Notes under the pieces: generated by a model
Databases searched by the model: none
What the model was told of the DNA's origin: nothing
The model's input: the letters and a program-made list of their open reading frames with translations, nothing else
In this document: in pieces, positions 24,318-36,269 of the stretch
Layout: each line of letters begins with the position of its first letter
Position numbering within the stretch: position 1 is the first letter of the stretch
DNA from: Hyaloperonospora brassicae
Lineage: Eukaryota > Oomycota > Peronosporomycetes > Peronosporales > Peronosporaceae
Direction: 5' to 3'
NCBI GenBank assembly: GCA_947650285.1
Contig: CANTFL010001467.1
Location: 124,001 to 188,000, forward strand
Length of the DNA stretch: 64,000 bases
Program-made: the position numbers and the translations under genes

Positions 24318-24925
24318 GGAGACGAGTGGTTTCAAAAGTCGTGATACAGATAAGGCTAATGATGTGTTACTTTTTCAGCCTAATGGGTTGTCATACATAG
24401 AGATCAAATGTCTTTTAAGTACAGGTGACGACTTCTCTTTTGGTATAGCTAACTGGACATTCGAAGCAAAGTAAAGTTACATACTTCGATCAAGCGGTTC
24501 TACAAGAATTTTTTAGTCAGGAATCGGGTGCTCTTAACAAACCATCAACTGCGATTGGACGCAGAAAACAAGTAAAAGCAAACGGTGCAAGATAGCGAGC
24601 GATTTAAATGGTCAGAAAGCTTGTAAATAAAGAATCGACTTCGGGCAAGGCGATCTCGGAGAGATCAAGGTGGCTCATATCACCTCACAAGTACACCCGT
24701 TATCGTGTAAAGGTTTCCACGCGACAGCATTAATCCCATCCACGGTCAAGCTTGGCATCGACTCGGGTTTACCTGGAAGAGTGCAAATTGACCCACCAAC
24801 GGGTACACACGGTGAGCGGGGCAGTCAAAACGAAATCGGAGTACCCCCTCCGGTAATCGGTCGTCCGGGCTTCAGTGGATAGTTGGTATCGGCTCCTTAA
24901 AGGGGCAATTACCACTAGACCACAC
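24318..24925 (-). repeat. SINE-like dispersed repeat, copy 2
   Basis: Homologous to 1840-2430 (same strand) and, inverted, to 36590-37125. The minus-strand A-box TGGTCTAGTGG is at 24912-24922 and a weaker B-box-like GCCGATACC is about 17 bp further on. The 24619-24852 core is identical to 2122-2355. It lies between the 3' end of the Gypsy insertion and the Copia integrase remnant, so it probably inserted into the Copia element or its flank. Confidence 0.55.
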
Positions 24926-25945
24926 GCCTGTTTCATATGATTAATGTTTCTTTGCTTCCTTGCATAGACTATCAAGTCGTTTACGTAAATGTTTAAACGA
25001 ATCTACAATATGGTTTATCATAGCACGTAAATGCATAATATCAACCGTCGCCCGCGAAAATCTTTAGTCATCAAGATAAGTAATAGGCCTCATGCTTCTG
25101 TTCAAATTTGGCCCGCTTGATTTCGCAAAGTGCTTCGAAAAAAAAAACTTCATTTGACAGTGCTGGTCAATTACAAATACGCCCGTTTAGTCGTAATGAT
25201 TTTTTTCTCACTTTTTTGTATAAGATTGCAGTGTTTACCCTAAAATTTGTGATTTATAGGTCTTTTTTGCTGGGATCGCAAGCGCGAAATCAAAAATTTC
25301 TTATAAACGACCGGAACAATATGTTTATAGACCAGTCAACTTCCGGACGCTGTGTAAATATTTGGCCATAAAACATGCTATTAATATGACCTCTGTTCCA
25401 TTAGACTCGCACTTGAATAAAGACCCACTTGCAACTAATAATCTTATTGTCTTGAAGAATTTTTTTACATACATGTCTGGTGAAAAGCAAATGACCGGTT
25501 CTCGCTTTACAGGGCTTTTATTCATTCGAACTTGTGCTTAATTTGTATTATTTTATCGTATACCATAGAAATACAACAGGTACGTAAATGTACTACAGTG
25601 TTAAATTGCGTCTTGATCGCCCTCGAAGTCGTCGTGAAAGCAAGCAAGGATCAAGAATACTATTAGGCCGCAAGAAACAAGCCTGATTATTTTTTTCTTG
25701 CGTACTGGCCGAACGTGTACTTCTTGCTCGCTGTAACGTCCTATTGTGATTAATTGATGCGTTAAAAAAGGCCTGTAGTAGTTCTGTCGGCGATGTGCCA
25801 AATAGATCGTTTCATGAACTTTTGCTTCTTAACGTGTTGACCCCTTCGTCCATTTAAGTTTATTTCAGCTCTTCATCACCCTCGTATTTACTTAACACGT
25901 AAGTTACACACGTTTTACTGTCTATCTGTGGCTATATCGTTGTAT
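24926..25945. other. Unassigned, probably decayed Copia pol
   Basis: The interval lies between the SINE-like copy and the Copia integrase remnant. By position it should hold the end of integrase and the start of RT, but I could not recognise conserved blocks in any minus-strand frame. Confidence 0.35.
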
Positions 25946-25949
25946 ATTA

Positions 25950-26583
25950 TCAAAATTCACGTTGCGTGATATGACAAAAGGCATTGAACTCGAAAGCAGC
26001 AGTTAATATGTCATATTTTAGATTTTGTATGAAGCTGGCATTTAGAAATGAGTCGGCGAGATTGCTTTGCTTTATCTTGGCAATCTGGGCGTGGCAAAAT
26101 ATTTTAAAACTTTGCAGTACCTTAATGCGTGGTTTGCTCCTTATTAAGAAATTGAACTGACAAGTTATATCATTTGAAGCAGGGGGTAGCAAATTGCAAA
26201 GGTACAAATCTTTTGTCATTGCCTCGTACCAGTATACGTTATTCACGCGAGTATCACTCATCATATAGCGAGTAATTTTGCTTAGCGTAAGTCTCATGCG
26301 CTCTGCCATGTCGTTTTGTTCTGGATTGTGTGGCACCGTAAATCCTGCTCGGTAATCTTGTGCAGATTAATAGATTGTATTTTGTTGTTTAATAGTCGCC
26401 ACCATTATCCATACGCAACACCTTATCAGTGAATCCACAATAGATCTTCATGTCGTGCCAGTACCTTTGAAACCATTTGATGACGTAAATTTTCATGCGT
26501 AGTCGATAGGATATCTCATTGCGACTCTTTAATACAATGAGTGTCACGACGTAGCAATATTCTGACGTTAATGCCGTTGCCAT
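25950..26583 (-). pseudogene. pol: Ty1/Copia integrase remnant
   Basis: Minus strand 26583-26389 ends with DKVLRMDNGGDY, the Copia integrase block around the second catalytic Asp. Minus strand 26336-25950 starts MPHNPEQNDMAERM, the Copia block PxxQNGxAER carrying the catalytic Glu, and continues ...MMSDTRVNNVYWYEAM (usual pattern LPxxFWxEA). A stop/frame gap separates the two pieces. Orientation and order match the RT/RNase H piece at 15570-15950. Confidence 0.82.
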
Positions 26584-26654
26584 CGGTTACAAAACACTAA
26601 ATCACACATTCAAGTCGTCGCGACGACTGTCCCTCGCTTCAATATCTTCGTCAC

Positions 26655-26830
26655 TCCATTTTTTTTATTTTGCCGTCGAGCATGTGTCGCATACGACACC
26701 CGTGTCCGGTCTGCACTCGCCCTCGATGCGACCTTCTTTGCCTAATTCGTTCACCTTAGCTTATAATACGTGACCGAATCGGAGATGACGCGTTCGGCTA
26801 CATTCTATAACACATAAAATCGGGCAGTCG
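26655..26830 (-). pseudogene. Copia GAG-pre-integrase zinc-site remnant
   Basis: On the minus strand a frame reads YKVNELGKEGRIEGECRPDT then GVVCDTCSTAK, stop, KK. It corresponds to the pre-integrase region whose C-x2-C pair completes the integrase zinc site. It lies just upstream of the integrase core, as in intact Copia elements. Confidence 0.6.
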
Positions 26831-27241
26831 CTTTAGAAGTCAGCAATACCAGCTTACCTCGTCAGGTGAAGTTTGCAATACGCCGTCTGCTTTTATCACG
26901 ACACATCCATGAAGGCGTATCTCTTGACCCTCATTCCGCAAAATATTTTCATAATTAGCGATAAAACATACACGCTGATTTACACGTGTCGGTCTTGTTC
27001 AGCCGCGCGTTTATACACGAAATTCCATTCCAATCCTGCAAGAACACTGCCTTGTTCGAGTACTTGCAGCTGTGCACAATTATTCACGCTGAGCACATTG
27101 CGCGCCGGCGTTGTCATTTACTTTCGACAACCGATGTTCGACCCTTGCACATGTGAGCGGTTGCGTGACTGTAATTATTCTATCAATTTATTTCGACACA
27201 TTCCATGGAATTCAATACTACATTTCCTTTTTTTATTTCTG

Positions 27242-27760
27242 TCACTTTTCTCTCTTTTCTTTCCAACAGTCGCGCGCGTAGTACTTTGGTTTCTTTTCAA
27301 CATTATTACTAAACCGTCGGTTCTTCTTGCGCTGTAAATATTCACTCTTAATGGGGAACTTTATTTCTTTTCGCATATGCCAAAAAGTGTCACAGTCGCT
27401 TCCTCGATAAGTAAATAACATTCCTGTCGGTTTCTTACGCAATCAGCTTGCCTACGGAGAAACTACAGCTGATATACGTCTTGCTCATGTAAAAAGCCAA
27501 AATCAACTATCAAAAAGCGACGGAAGACTTCGCAAAAGTGTCACACATACATCGACCTCGATTTAATCCAACCTAACTTTGCCATATTCAGCACGGATCT
27601 CTCCAGCTCAGTGGCATACGAGATCATGGTTTTCGCCGTTTTTTATGCGGACCTCTACTCAATCCGAACCCGACTCTTTGTAATTCTTGTGTGCTATCAA
27701 ATTTTGCCAAATTACACCATACAGCTCTTTCTGTTATACTGGAAATGACTTAAAATATAT
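27242..27760 (-). pseudogene. gag: Copia gag remnant
   Basis: Minus-strand frames around 27640-27500 read ...MYVTLLRSLPSLFDS, like the LLxSLPxSY block of Copia gag. Minus strand 27283-27242 reads YYARDCWKEKREK, the tail of a GHYARDCW zinc knuckle with its first half lost. Several stops and frame changes are present. Confidence 0.55.
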
Positions 27761-27941
27761 CGGGTAGTAGCTTCGATGCAAGCGATAGCCGTATTCGGCT
27801 GCTGCTCCTTTGATGATGGAAGTGTGGATGTACAGCTCACAGTATCTTAATTTTCCGATACATTTAAGTTTCATGTATAGCTTCAGCGTCCATTACGTGG
27901 TGCTGGTCTCGTCAAACAGTTCTAGCTTACCGCGAACTCGT

Positions 27942-28148
27942 GTTATATATTCAGAATCTAATACTTATCGTCCGGAATGTATGCTTGTGGAAAAAGAAGT
28001 AAACCAGAAGCGATTTGTATTCGGTGAGCCGTATTCCTTCCCTTCCGTTGGTACTCTTTATTCTCATACTGCTCTCAATAAACTGATCAATAGGTTTGTC
28101 TCGTCCCGTCGCATCGGTATTACGGGAAACTCTGTCGTGTCGATGTAG
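27942..28148 (-). repeat. Partial LTR (5' side) of the split Copia element
   Basis: Matches 14783-14985 in the same orientation and lies just outside the gag remnant. Exact ends could not be set. Confidence 0.5.
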
Positions 28149-28649
28149 ATTATCATTCAAATGGGTGATTTGATATATTGAGCCAGATACTTGTCTACGA
28201 TTTTTTCCTAGCCATTCACATATCTCACATTTTCACGGAAACCGTCGACGATTTTTAAGCGCGCGCATACGTCGCATCACCAATATATATATCACTATAA
28301 AAATTTGAATCAATGAGTAGATTGTCAAAAATTCGTGGAGACAATGTCGAGACTTATAAACTTAATAAACCAGTATTATCTGTCAAATTAATGCCGCAAA
28401 GTTGGTATATGCTACATGGCCTAAGTTTCGGAAAGTACTGAATCTTCGAGATGTAATCACCATATTATTAATACAAACGCAAAATATGATCCATTAAAAT
28501 AATCCGATTAAAGTGCAAAATATATCCGAATTATAGAGTTGATATCGATATTGGTTGGGCTGTAGATCCGGGTACAGGATTAGATCCAGAGCGAAAATAA
28601 TATCGGTTAAAGGCTTTTTCTGTAGTTTAAAACAGGTAGAGGGATAGGC
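28149..28649. other. Unassigned sequence
   Basis: AT-rich; nothing recognised between the Copia end and the solo LTR. Confidence 0.4.
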
Positions 28650-29059
28650 TGGTTATAACGGGGTGGGACTATTACATATTATTAGTTTTTAGCTATGATG
28701 ATATTCGAGAATACAAAATTTAATATATGCGTTATAATATTAAACGGTTCAGGTATTATGTTGCAGTGACCCGAGGGCCCACTCATTGGGTGATAGTAGC
28801 CAATTAGTCAACCAACCAATCGCTGCATACACACTCATTGGTTGGTGAGTAGAAGTCACCATACCTATATTGTCATTGATATTTGAAGACAGGCCTAAAA
28901 ACGTAAGACCCAGTTAGGGTTTAACGATATTCAACTACTTTTGTTTCTTTTACTGAGCCCAGTCGTCTAGTATAAGCTTTCTAGGGGCCTATTGTAAGCG
29001 TTATCTAATAAGCATATTTTGACACTGTTGTCAGTGCGTAGCTACCTGTGCCCGTTACA
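28650..29059 (-). repeat. Solo LTR, same family as 54677-55077
   Basis: On the minus strand it starts TGTAACGGGC at 29059 and ends CCCCGTTATAACCA at 28650. Its middle part, around 28770-28860, aligns with the reverse complement of the LTR at 54677-55077 (shared GGTGAC...CACTCATTG...CGATTGGT blocks). No internal region is attached and no clear target duplication is visible. Confidence 0.6.
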
Positions 29060-30299
29060 ACTGCTTGCACAATGTAGGCCTTTCAAATACCGCAATTTTT
29101 GCCCCCGACACGAACATGTTGGAATATGATGGCGATAGGTTCACGCCTCGTGTAAAAGCTACTGTTTTTAAGTACATTCGAATGGACCGCGGTGGAAATT
29201 ATCAGTTCGACCGCAAGTGAGCATATTGTTTGGGTAATGCTGTCTGGTCTCACAAGGACCAACAGCATTTCGGGATCGCCAATTCATACGAAATTAAATT
29301 GATGAATTGCTAGAAACGATCATCTTGTTTCACCTTCAATATTGTTGATATGTAGAGATGTTGAGAGAACCTGGGGATTAACAATTCGATTATTCAGATA
29401 AAAGCCGACCCAGGCTGCTGTTTTTAGGCCGACGTATGTGCTTAGACCAGAAAACTTGAGGGTTTGTCTAAGTGCAGAGGGGACAAAGAAGACTCTCTTA
29501 TATCATACAAAATAATAGAGGCACGTCGTATTCACGATGAGAAAATGCAATTCACATTTTGGTATATTTGCTTTGTAGGACGTGATAAAACTTGGCCTCC
29601 ATGATTCAAACGAAATGTTTATACATGTGTTTGATATGTTAAATGTCTTTATTATCCGACTTGGACACACGTTGGGGACTCCACGGCTTGGGGTTAGGTC
29701 TAGATCAGAGCTCTTGAGGCACACAGGGTAAGCGTGATGTGCAATCTTTCGCTCAATATGTACGACTCCTCGCGAGTTTTATAAGAGCCGATCCGATCCA
29801 TAAACACTCGTTTTTACCGTGTATATGAAGGGTTTCGCCGACCTCGTCGTAACGAAAATCCTGTTACGCTTAGAGATAAATACGCTAAAAAACACATTTA
29901 GCTGCGGAGACAAAGCATTTATGCATTAGTCAGACGAAGGCTCGTTCGATCTCTTATGGTCAATAGGTTGAGATAAAGTTCAAGGTCCAGATTCAATAGA
30001 CGTCAATTTCGTTAGAGACCTTGCTCTTCGATTTGCGAGCGAATTTAAAAGGTTCAGTCGCTGTCAGAAGCTATGCCGCTACGTCTTTAAGTGTAGTAGA
30101 CGCCCTAGTGCTAAACCAGGTTTAGCGACATATTCATCCGCCTGTCAAAAAACACGCCCGTAGGGGCTAATCGATTGCGAATGCGCAGAAGAAAAGCTGA
30201 CCGTAAAAAACGGGTAATGTCAGTAGGGGCCGAGCATTATACTGAATTCGCAATCTCAATATGTATTGTAAATCTTCTTGACAAAGTATGTCTGGATGC
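29060..30299. other. Unassigned; position of the missing old Gypsy gag
   Basis: No gene recognised. By position it would hold the gag of the old Gypsy relic whose protease begins at about 30300, but no zinc knuckle was found. Confidence 0.35.
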
Positions 30300-30720
30300 C
30301 CCCATTTATTGTTTGACTGTGCACCCAATGATGAGGAAAAACTCATCATATTTAACTTTAAAGTGACAAAAGATTTGCCACTTTGTGTCCTGTTTGGATG
30401 TGGCGTCAATCAGTTTTGTTCGTTGCCAGTTACTAGAAGGTCGTACAATCAAGTTTGTAAAGCTCTACATTCCTCTCACAAAGACGAAGGTTCGCCTTGC
30501 TAAATGCGCATCGAAAACAGTTAAGTACGTGTAGGAGGTATTTATGGCCGCTAAAATACAACCAGTAAGATGATGTCTACATTGTACTGGATCTGTGGGG
30601 AAGTATTAAGTCATTCTGATACTACCTTGTCTTAAAAGGTACGATCATAGGGTGAGATGGAAGCATTTATCCGTAAAGATGCATGCCGCTTGTTCTTCTA
30701 ATCCCCATCTGATAAATGTT
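30300..30720 (+). pseudogene. pol: Old Gypsy aspartic protease relic
   Basis: Two overlapping frames align with the protease of the element at 16299-23977. One (start near 30288) reads KVTKDLPLCVLFGCGVNQF, matching the strand leading into the D-S-G-A active site, which is here mutated. The other reads FVRCQLLEGRTIKFVKLY then KVRLAKCASKTVKYV. At about 30600-30670 the relic of the second block reads GKY, stop, VILILPCLKRYDHRVRWKHL, against the canonical YDxILGMxWL...W. It is far more diverged than the 16-24 kb element. Confidence 0.6.
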
Positions 30721-31569
30721 TTGGAGCGTTTACAAGCGTGTGGTTGCACTGCGAGTGAGTACGATGGAATGACTTGCTGTACGGTCGCTAGCACGATTAC
30801 ACAAAATTTCAGTGTAGCTGATCACTACACTTTCGAGCAATATCACGGAGGCTGAGTTGACACAAAGGCAGCGCCGAAGGTTCACCACTCGATAATGTAT
30901 ATTAATTAAGACATGGATTCATGACTTTCGTGCAGCATCCAAAGATGAATAAATTCTAGCCCAGAAGCGGCTACATGGTAATCTATGGTCGACTATAGGG
31001 TCGAAAATCTAGAATTCGGATCTGGAAATGCAATAATATATAAAAGACGTCGAAGGATACGTCCATTTAAATGTTGATAACAATCCTCAAGTAATATTTG
31101 ATGAGGAAGTGAACTACTTATATCCCTGTGGGATCACTTCCCAGGAAGAATACATGACATTAAATGTCATGCGTTACGACGGTTTAAGCGTGCGCAATTC
31201 CACGTCTGATCTTATTGGAGATTTGAAGTTGACATCTTAGGCAGCCCAATCCCTACTCAAAATACGAAAAAGTTCTTATGTGGTTTGCATAGCGGAATAT
31301 TCAAGCAGATCTGCATACTCGCCACAAAAAATGTGTATGCGGCCGATATTGCGTCGGCAAAAACATTTGTTAATAACGAATTAATTTTCAGCAGCTCATA
31401 TATGGGTCAAAGTTTTATATGATGTGAAGATTTAAATTGAGCGATACATGCCTCAATCCTGAAATTCGCTTCAGCCAAATATGTTGTGAAATAATATTAA
31501 CAAAATTAAGGGTGTATACTTAAAACCTGTACCATGTGATTTGCCTACGATGAAACAGGCAGTCGAGAT

Positions 31570-32470
31570 AAAATGGAGATAAAAACAGGCTCAAAGTCTT
31601 GTGTCACAAAGCAATGATAACAGGCTCGTGAACAATTACTAGCGATAAACGAGTCCTTACGGATCTTAATTAACTAAACATATCAGTCAATATTTCCCAA
31701 AAGACACTTCACCGGCCATTTATACGTAAGACCACATATAATTGTGGAAATAATGGGCATAACAAATTGTATCTTCGATGTCAGTACCAAGTCAGGAGTC
31801 GATACCGTATATGGATGTATTTAACAATGGTACTTAAAAAACAAATTTTTGTTCGTTCCCATATGAAATAAACGGCTGCTATCCGATCTTGATGCGTGCG
31901 CAGAACATTATTTGTACAAAAGAATTTAATATAAACGGTTTGCTCTGTAATTAGGTTGCAATACCACTGAGTTATATTAGGACCGCCGAACCGCTCAATA
32001 TATGTGCAACAATTTTTTAATATCTGCGGGGATGTACGCACCGAATATACTAGATGATTTATTTGTCCACGAATGGGCTATGGGAAGAAGTCCATAATTA
32101 AAAGTCCATTAAGTCCACATCCGGAAGTAGTAATACACATATACGCGAGTATAAGTAACTAGTCAATCTCAAGAAACTTTATTAGCAGCTAGAATGACAT
32201 TAATAATTAAGTGCATGATCGATAAAAATACCAACTTACGACTAAGGTATTTAAAGTTTGGCGGCCACCGACTAGCACGTTTCAATTAATGTCAGGAAAT
32301 TTTTAAGGTCATATAGTCAGCGGCGGACTACCTTAAAAATTCGCGCATCTACGCCAAATAAACTGCTTACGTCTCTCATTTGACAGTCAAACTGTATACA
32401 TTGTATCAAAGAGCTGGGTACCTTCACTGGTTTTAGGTATCAGAATTTATTTGATAAAATATAGCGTTAT
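31570..32470 (+). pseudogene. pol: Old Gypsy reverse transcriptase relic
   Basis: At about 31585-31655 a frame reads GSKSCVTKQ, two stops, QAREQLLAINE, matching the GTKYCVTRQWPLPREQ entry of Gypsy RT. Around 31860-31900 another frame reads NGCYPILMRAQNI (canonical DGYYQILMR). At 32032-32100 a frame reads MYAPNILDDLFVHEWAMGRS, with the YxDD active site as ILDD (GATGAT at 32053-32058). The spacing from the protease relic matches an intact element. The sequence is interrupted at 32475 by the MULE. Confidence 0.6.
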
Positions 32471-32474
32471 CCAT

Positions 32475-32627
32475 CCACCACTTAAACGTTAACCATCCAC
32501 CACCCTACCCTCCAAAAATAATGAAATTGGCTATAACCCACCGTTGTGATTGGTCAAAGAGAATGAACGCAACTGTCAAATTTTTAACACTTACAAGTCA
32601 CTTACCTTCAAATTGCAACCTTCCCTG
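32475..32627 (+). repeat. MULE left terminal inverted repeat
   Basis: Begins near CCACCACTTAAACGTTAACC and runs to CTTCAAATTGCAACCTTCC. It matches the reverse complement of 36073-36216 with substitutions and small indels. Confidence 0.85.
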
Positions 32628-32709
32628 TTACAACACCTCTATCAAAATGAACACCCTTACCTTCCCTATCACAATGGGACATGCCTCTCTTGCTAAGGCT
32701 CAAGTTGCT

Positions 32710-34690
32710 TTATAGGACCATGCAATATCACAGGGATATGTCATTATTGTCAAGCGTACCAAGAGGGTTGGCAACAGGAAGGAAGGCGATGGTGAATTGA
32801 TATACTATCAGTGCTCGCAAACTAACGCTTATGTTGTGCGCAGTGGCCAAGGGAAGCGTATGAGGTCAACTTGAAGCAGTGGCTGTTATTTCAGAGCCAA
32901 CATACGCAATCAAGAAAAAAATAGCTTGTTAAAGTTTTTACCGCTAAACACAATCATGAGGCGTTTGCGCATCCGAATGCGCATCCGCAGGAACGCACTG
33001 GCATGATCACACCAGAACAAAACCAAGGAGAATTGGGGTTTTACGTGCACTTGTTCCGAACAGCCGTATCACTACCTCATTTTAACGAAATGAAGGTGTA
33101 ATGCTGAGAGACCAAGATGTTCGCAACATTAGGAATAGGGAATTGGCCCGGATGCTCAACGGCCGCTAACTTAATTGAGCTCTTCTAAGCAGCCTTGCTG
33201 ATGCTACCCACTACTTCTCACATGTTAACAGAGATCTGAAGCTCACCCATCTCCTGGTTACTTCATCCTGCGCCCGTGAGATGTGCCAAAAGTTTTGTGC
33301 CGGTAAAGTGTGGCTACTTGATGCAACACAAAAGACAAATAAGTTTTGGAATGCCTTTGTTTTACGTTGCTGGTGCCACATCATCCTATCAGAGCTTTAC
33401 CTTTGCATACTGCTTTATACAGAAAGAGACAGCTACATATTACCCTTAGGCTGTGCATCACCTTCGAGGTGTGTTTGAAGCATACAACCTCCCCACCAAC
33501 GATGTCACCTTTATGACTGATCGTGAGCTTGCACTCATGGGCGCGCTTGATAACACATTTCGAACTGCCAACATGCTGCTGTGCAGGTGGCATATCAGCA
33601 AAAATATTCTCGCCAAGCACAAAGCAGGCGTCACAGCAGACGCATGGAAGAAATTTATGAAGGCATAGAATGCTCTGATCAGTGCTACCACTTTTGAAAG
33701 TTACTATGGACAACTCCAGGTAAAATTTTATCTTTTTCTTCCAAAAGGCTTCTTAACCGTGTTTTATTTAAACAGTTACCGCCCAATGCTTAAAATAAGG
33801 GCAATGCATGAGGTAGAGATCCCAGCGCACATTATGCTCTACTGCAATGAAACCTGGCTGGTCTACAAGGAGAGGTTTGTGTCAGCATTTGTACGTGGGA
33901 AAAAGCATTATGGGCACGTGTCAACGTCACGTGTAGAGAGCGCACATGCAGCCGTCAAGAAATGGATCGGGACATCAACAGGATAGTGGATCTCATATTT
34001 AAGTTAAATGAGGCTCATGCTGTTGCTGACAGAAAGGTGAATTTTCAAATCACTTACTGGCAGTGGATGGCGCAATTAGGATCGCATGTGAAGGTCAGAT
34101 GGCTGCTATTGTACAGAAAAATGCAGCAGAGCGGGCAACGGTAAACCTAAGATTGGGATCGCTTTTTTGCAAGTGATGGGAAATATCTTGGTGCAAGCGA
34201 TGCGCGGCGCATACCGGCTCCTACATTTGCAGGAGCAAATCAAGAGGTCAGCAACATATGTCTTGGTCTTTTAGATCGACAATGGGGTATCCATGCCAAC
34301 ATGCGATTCGCCGCCGTAGCCGCAGACGACCCATGGTACCGCCAACCTTCAATGACTTTGATAAGCATTGGTGGTTGATCTAGCCACCACCGTCAAAGGT
34401 TGCAGATGTTGTTCTGCTATCGATGGAGACAGCGTTGAAGAGAAATGCAGATGACTTTGATGATTGTGAGGATATCGCAAGCGCATGCTTCTTAAGCCTG
34501 TGCTTGCAGTCTTCATTGATAATGTTGTTAATGATCCTGAGCGAGCAGATACGCGAGGCCGGCCATCAGGGTCAACCCGCCGCTTGCCATCCGCTTTTGA
34601 GCTCACATATGCAGCTGCTAATCCTGCACCTCGTCGACGCTTTGAACAGAGTTCCCAGGTAGATCTCAATGCGCGTTCTTGCTACACAGT
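32710..34690 (+). pseudogene. MULE transposase pseudogene
   Basis: At 32715-32900 a FAR1-like N-terminal segment reads QGYVIIVKRTKRVGNRKEG. From 33050 to 33300 a helical region includes MLRDQDVRNIRNRELARMLN. The catalytic domain follows: first Asp in LLDATQKTNKF (33320), second Asp in FMTDRELALMGAL (33519), the C-x2-H motif CRWHISKN (33582) and the catalytic Glu in STSRVESAHAAVKKWIG (33936). The C-terminal part at 34480-34690 has RGRPSGSTRRLPSAFE, a basic tail common in oomycete MULEs. Stops (for example TAG after KKFMKA at 33666) and frame changes disable it, though the DDE residues themselves survive. Confidence 0.85.
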
Positions 34691-34699
34691 TTTAAGGTA

Positions 34700-36072
34700 A
34701 ATGTAGAACAAGTAGAGAATCTACAAGTAGCTAAAGTGTAAACTAGACCATTTTTGCACACATTTGGCAGCAATTACATATCCTGTTTTACTGCATGGGC
34801 CTATATAGCAATTGGAGCCTCATCAAGAGAGACATGTCCAATTGTGAAGGAGGGAGTAAGGTTTTTCATTTTGATCGTTAAGCTGCTGTTGTACTTCCAT
34901 ATTGCCGTGGGATGAAACTTGCCTTGGCGAATTTCCGACGTTGCTGTGGACCGAGAAGATTTAACGAGATGGTGACACAATGGTAGTGGGCGGATAACAT
35001 CGGGCTCTCAGTTGCCGGTTGCCGTGCGTGTTCAAGCCTTGGTTAATTGCGTACATCTATTGCTGTTGTGTGTGCGCATTGTTCGGTCCACACGACTGCG
35101 TCTGATCACTCAGAATCGTCTGGAACGAGTTTACTGTAGCCACCGACTGGCGTGTTGCAGACTATGTAGAAAACCTGTTGATACTCTACTGGATTGTCGC
35201 AGAGAATTTTGACAATTTGTCGCTGCTATTCGTGTTCCAAGATAGTGCTACAGCGTACTCGAAATTGTGCGCCTGTGAAGCTTGATTCGTGGAGTAATTA
35301 CTGTACATAACCCTCGACACTGCCGGCTGTTGAGCTTGATTTTCGTCATACAAATTGTCGAAGCATTGACTCGCGCTTGAATACAGGACAGCATTGTTGG
35401 CTTAGGCCATTTCGACCTGCAAGAGTTTATAAATCTCCTGATCAATTCCAGCTACGTAAGCATTCTAGTGCACAGAACAAGACCCGATCAGAAACCGAAA
35501 AGCAGGAGAAAAGAGTCTGCAACTTATCTCAAGACCCCAATTGTCGTCAACACAAAACAGTACGTACCCGCGTCTTCACCTTTTGGCACATCTGCACCTC
35601 AATATTTGTCGCAAGCTGCCGAATTCTCCTGTCATCCTGCTCTGGATGCGTACTCTGAAGCTGTCGGTCATTAAAAAGACACAAAAATCAAACCAAAAAA
35701 TGGGCCACAAGCAGCTCACACTCTCGACAGACACTCTTGAGACACAGCAACGACCAACAAACATTCGCTGCAGAAACGTTCGCCTGATAAGTATGTCCTG
35801 GGCAACCGATTGCTACTGTTGCTTCTCCTCTTGTAATATCGTCTCTTGTTCTGATCTTCCTCTTGCAGCATCTTTCTCTTTTCTGCTCCTTCCCTTGACC
35901 TTCTGCTTCGTCCTCCGCTTCTGCCTCCACCTCTTCTGCCTTATTTCTTCTTCCTTCTTCTATCGTTCTGCTTCGTCTTCACCTGCGGATACCGACACGA
36001 AAGAAGACACTGCCCTTCGTTTCTGCCTCCTTCTTTTTCTATGTCGCTTGCCACCTCCTCGTTCCCGTACGC
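34700..36072. other. MULE 3' non-transposase region
   Basis: Between the transposase relic and the right TIR. It holds a pyrimidine-rich block (about 35815-36060), which gives a long plus-strand frame (35541-36089) of low complexity and an acidic repeat on the minus strand. I see no recognisable domain and would not call a gene. Confidence 0.45.
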
Positions 36073-36216
36073 GGAAGGTTGCAATTTGAAGGTGAGTGTC
36101 TTGTAATTATAAAATTTTTAACAGTTGCGTTCATTCTCTTTATAAAAGTCACAACGGTGGGTTATAGCCAGTCAATATTAATTCGGGAGAGGTAAAGGGT
36201 AACGTTTGGGTGGTGG
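36073..36216 (-). repeat. MULE right terminal inverted repeat
   Basis: Reverse complement matches 32475-32627, ending TGGTGG at 36211-36216. Confidence 0.85.
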
Positions 36217-36269
36217 AAAGAGAAGGCTTCCCTTGATATAATTGTATGTGTAAGAGACTAATCATCATG

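Larger units (their letters stand above)
14783..28148 (-). mobile_element. Decayed Ty1/Copia element split by a Gypsy insertion
   Basis: Read on the minus strand from 28148 downwards the order is: LTR-like repeat (28148-27942), gag remnant (27760-27242), GAG-pre-integrase zinc site (about 26830-26655), integrase (26583-25950), Gypsy insertion (23977-16299, opposite strand), RT/RNase H (15950-15570), LTR-like repeat (14985-14783). This is the canonical Copia order gag-PR-INT-RT-RH. The SINE-like repeat at 24318-24925 also lies inside the interval. That the two halves are one element is an inference from order, strand and the paired outer repeats. Confidence 0.6.
32475..36216 (+). mobile_element. 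Mutator-like (MULE) DNA transposon, decayed
   Basis: About 3.7 kb bounded by inverted terminal repeats of about 150 bp (32475-32627 and 36073-36216). They share blocks such as GGCTATAACCCACCGTTGTG, GAGAATGAACGCAACTGT and CTTCAAATTGCAACCTTCC. It encodes a MULE transposase pseudogene. I could not find a convincing 9-bp target duplication. It sits inside the pol region of an older Gypsy relic: RT on the left, RNase H on the right, both in the same orientation. Confidence 0.85.

Noticed and set aside
33720..33775. Possible 56-bp GT-AG intron in the MULE transposase
   Set aside because: Splicing it would shift the frame, whereas the unspliced frame is continuous into the block with the catalytic Glu; kept only as a possibility.
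35541..36089. 182-codon plus-strand frame in the MULE
   Set aside because: It is driven by a pyrimidine-rich low-complexity tract, without any domain.
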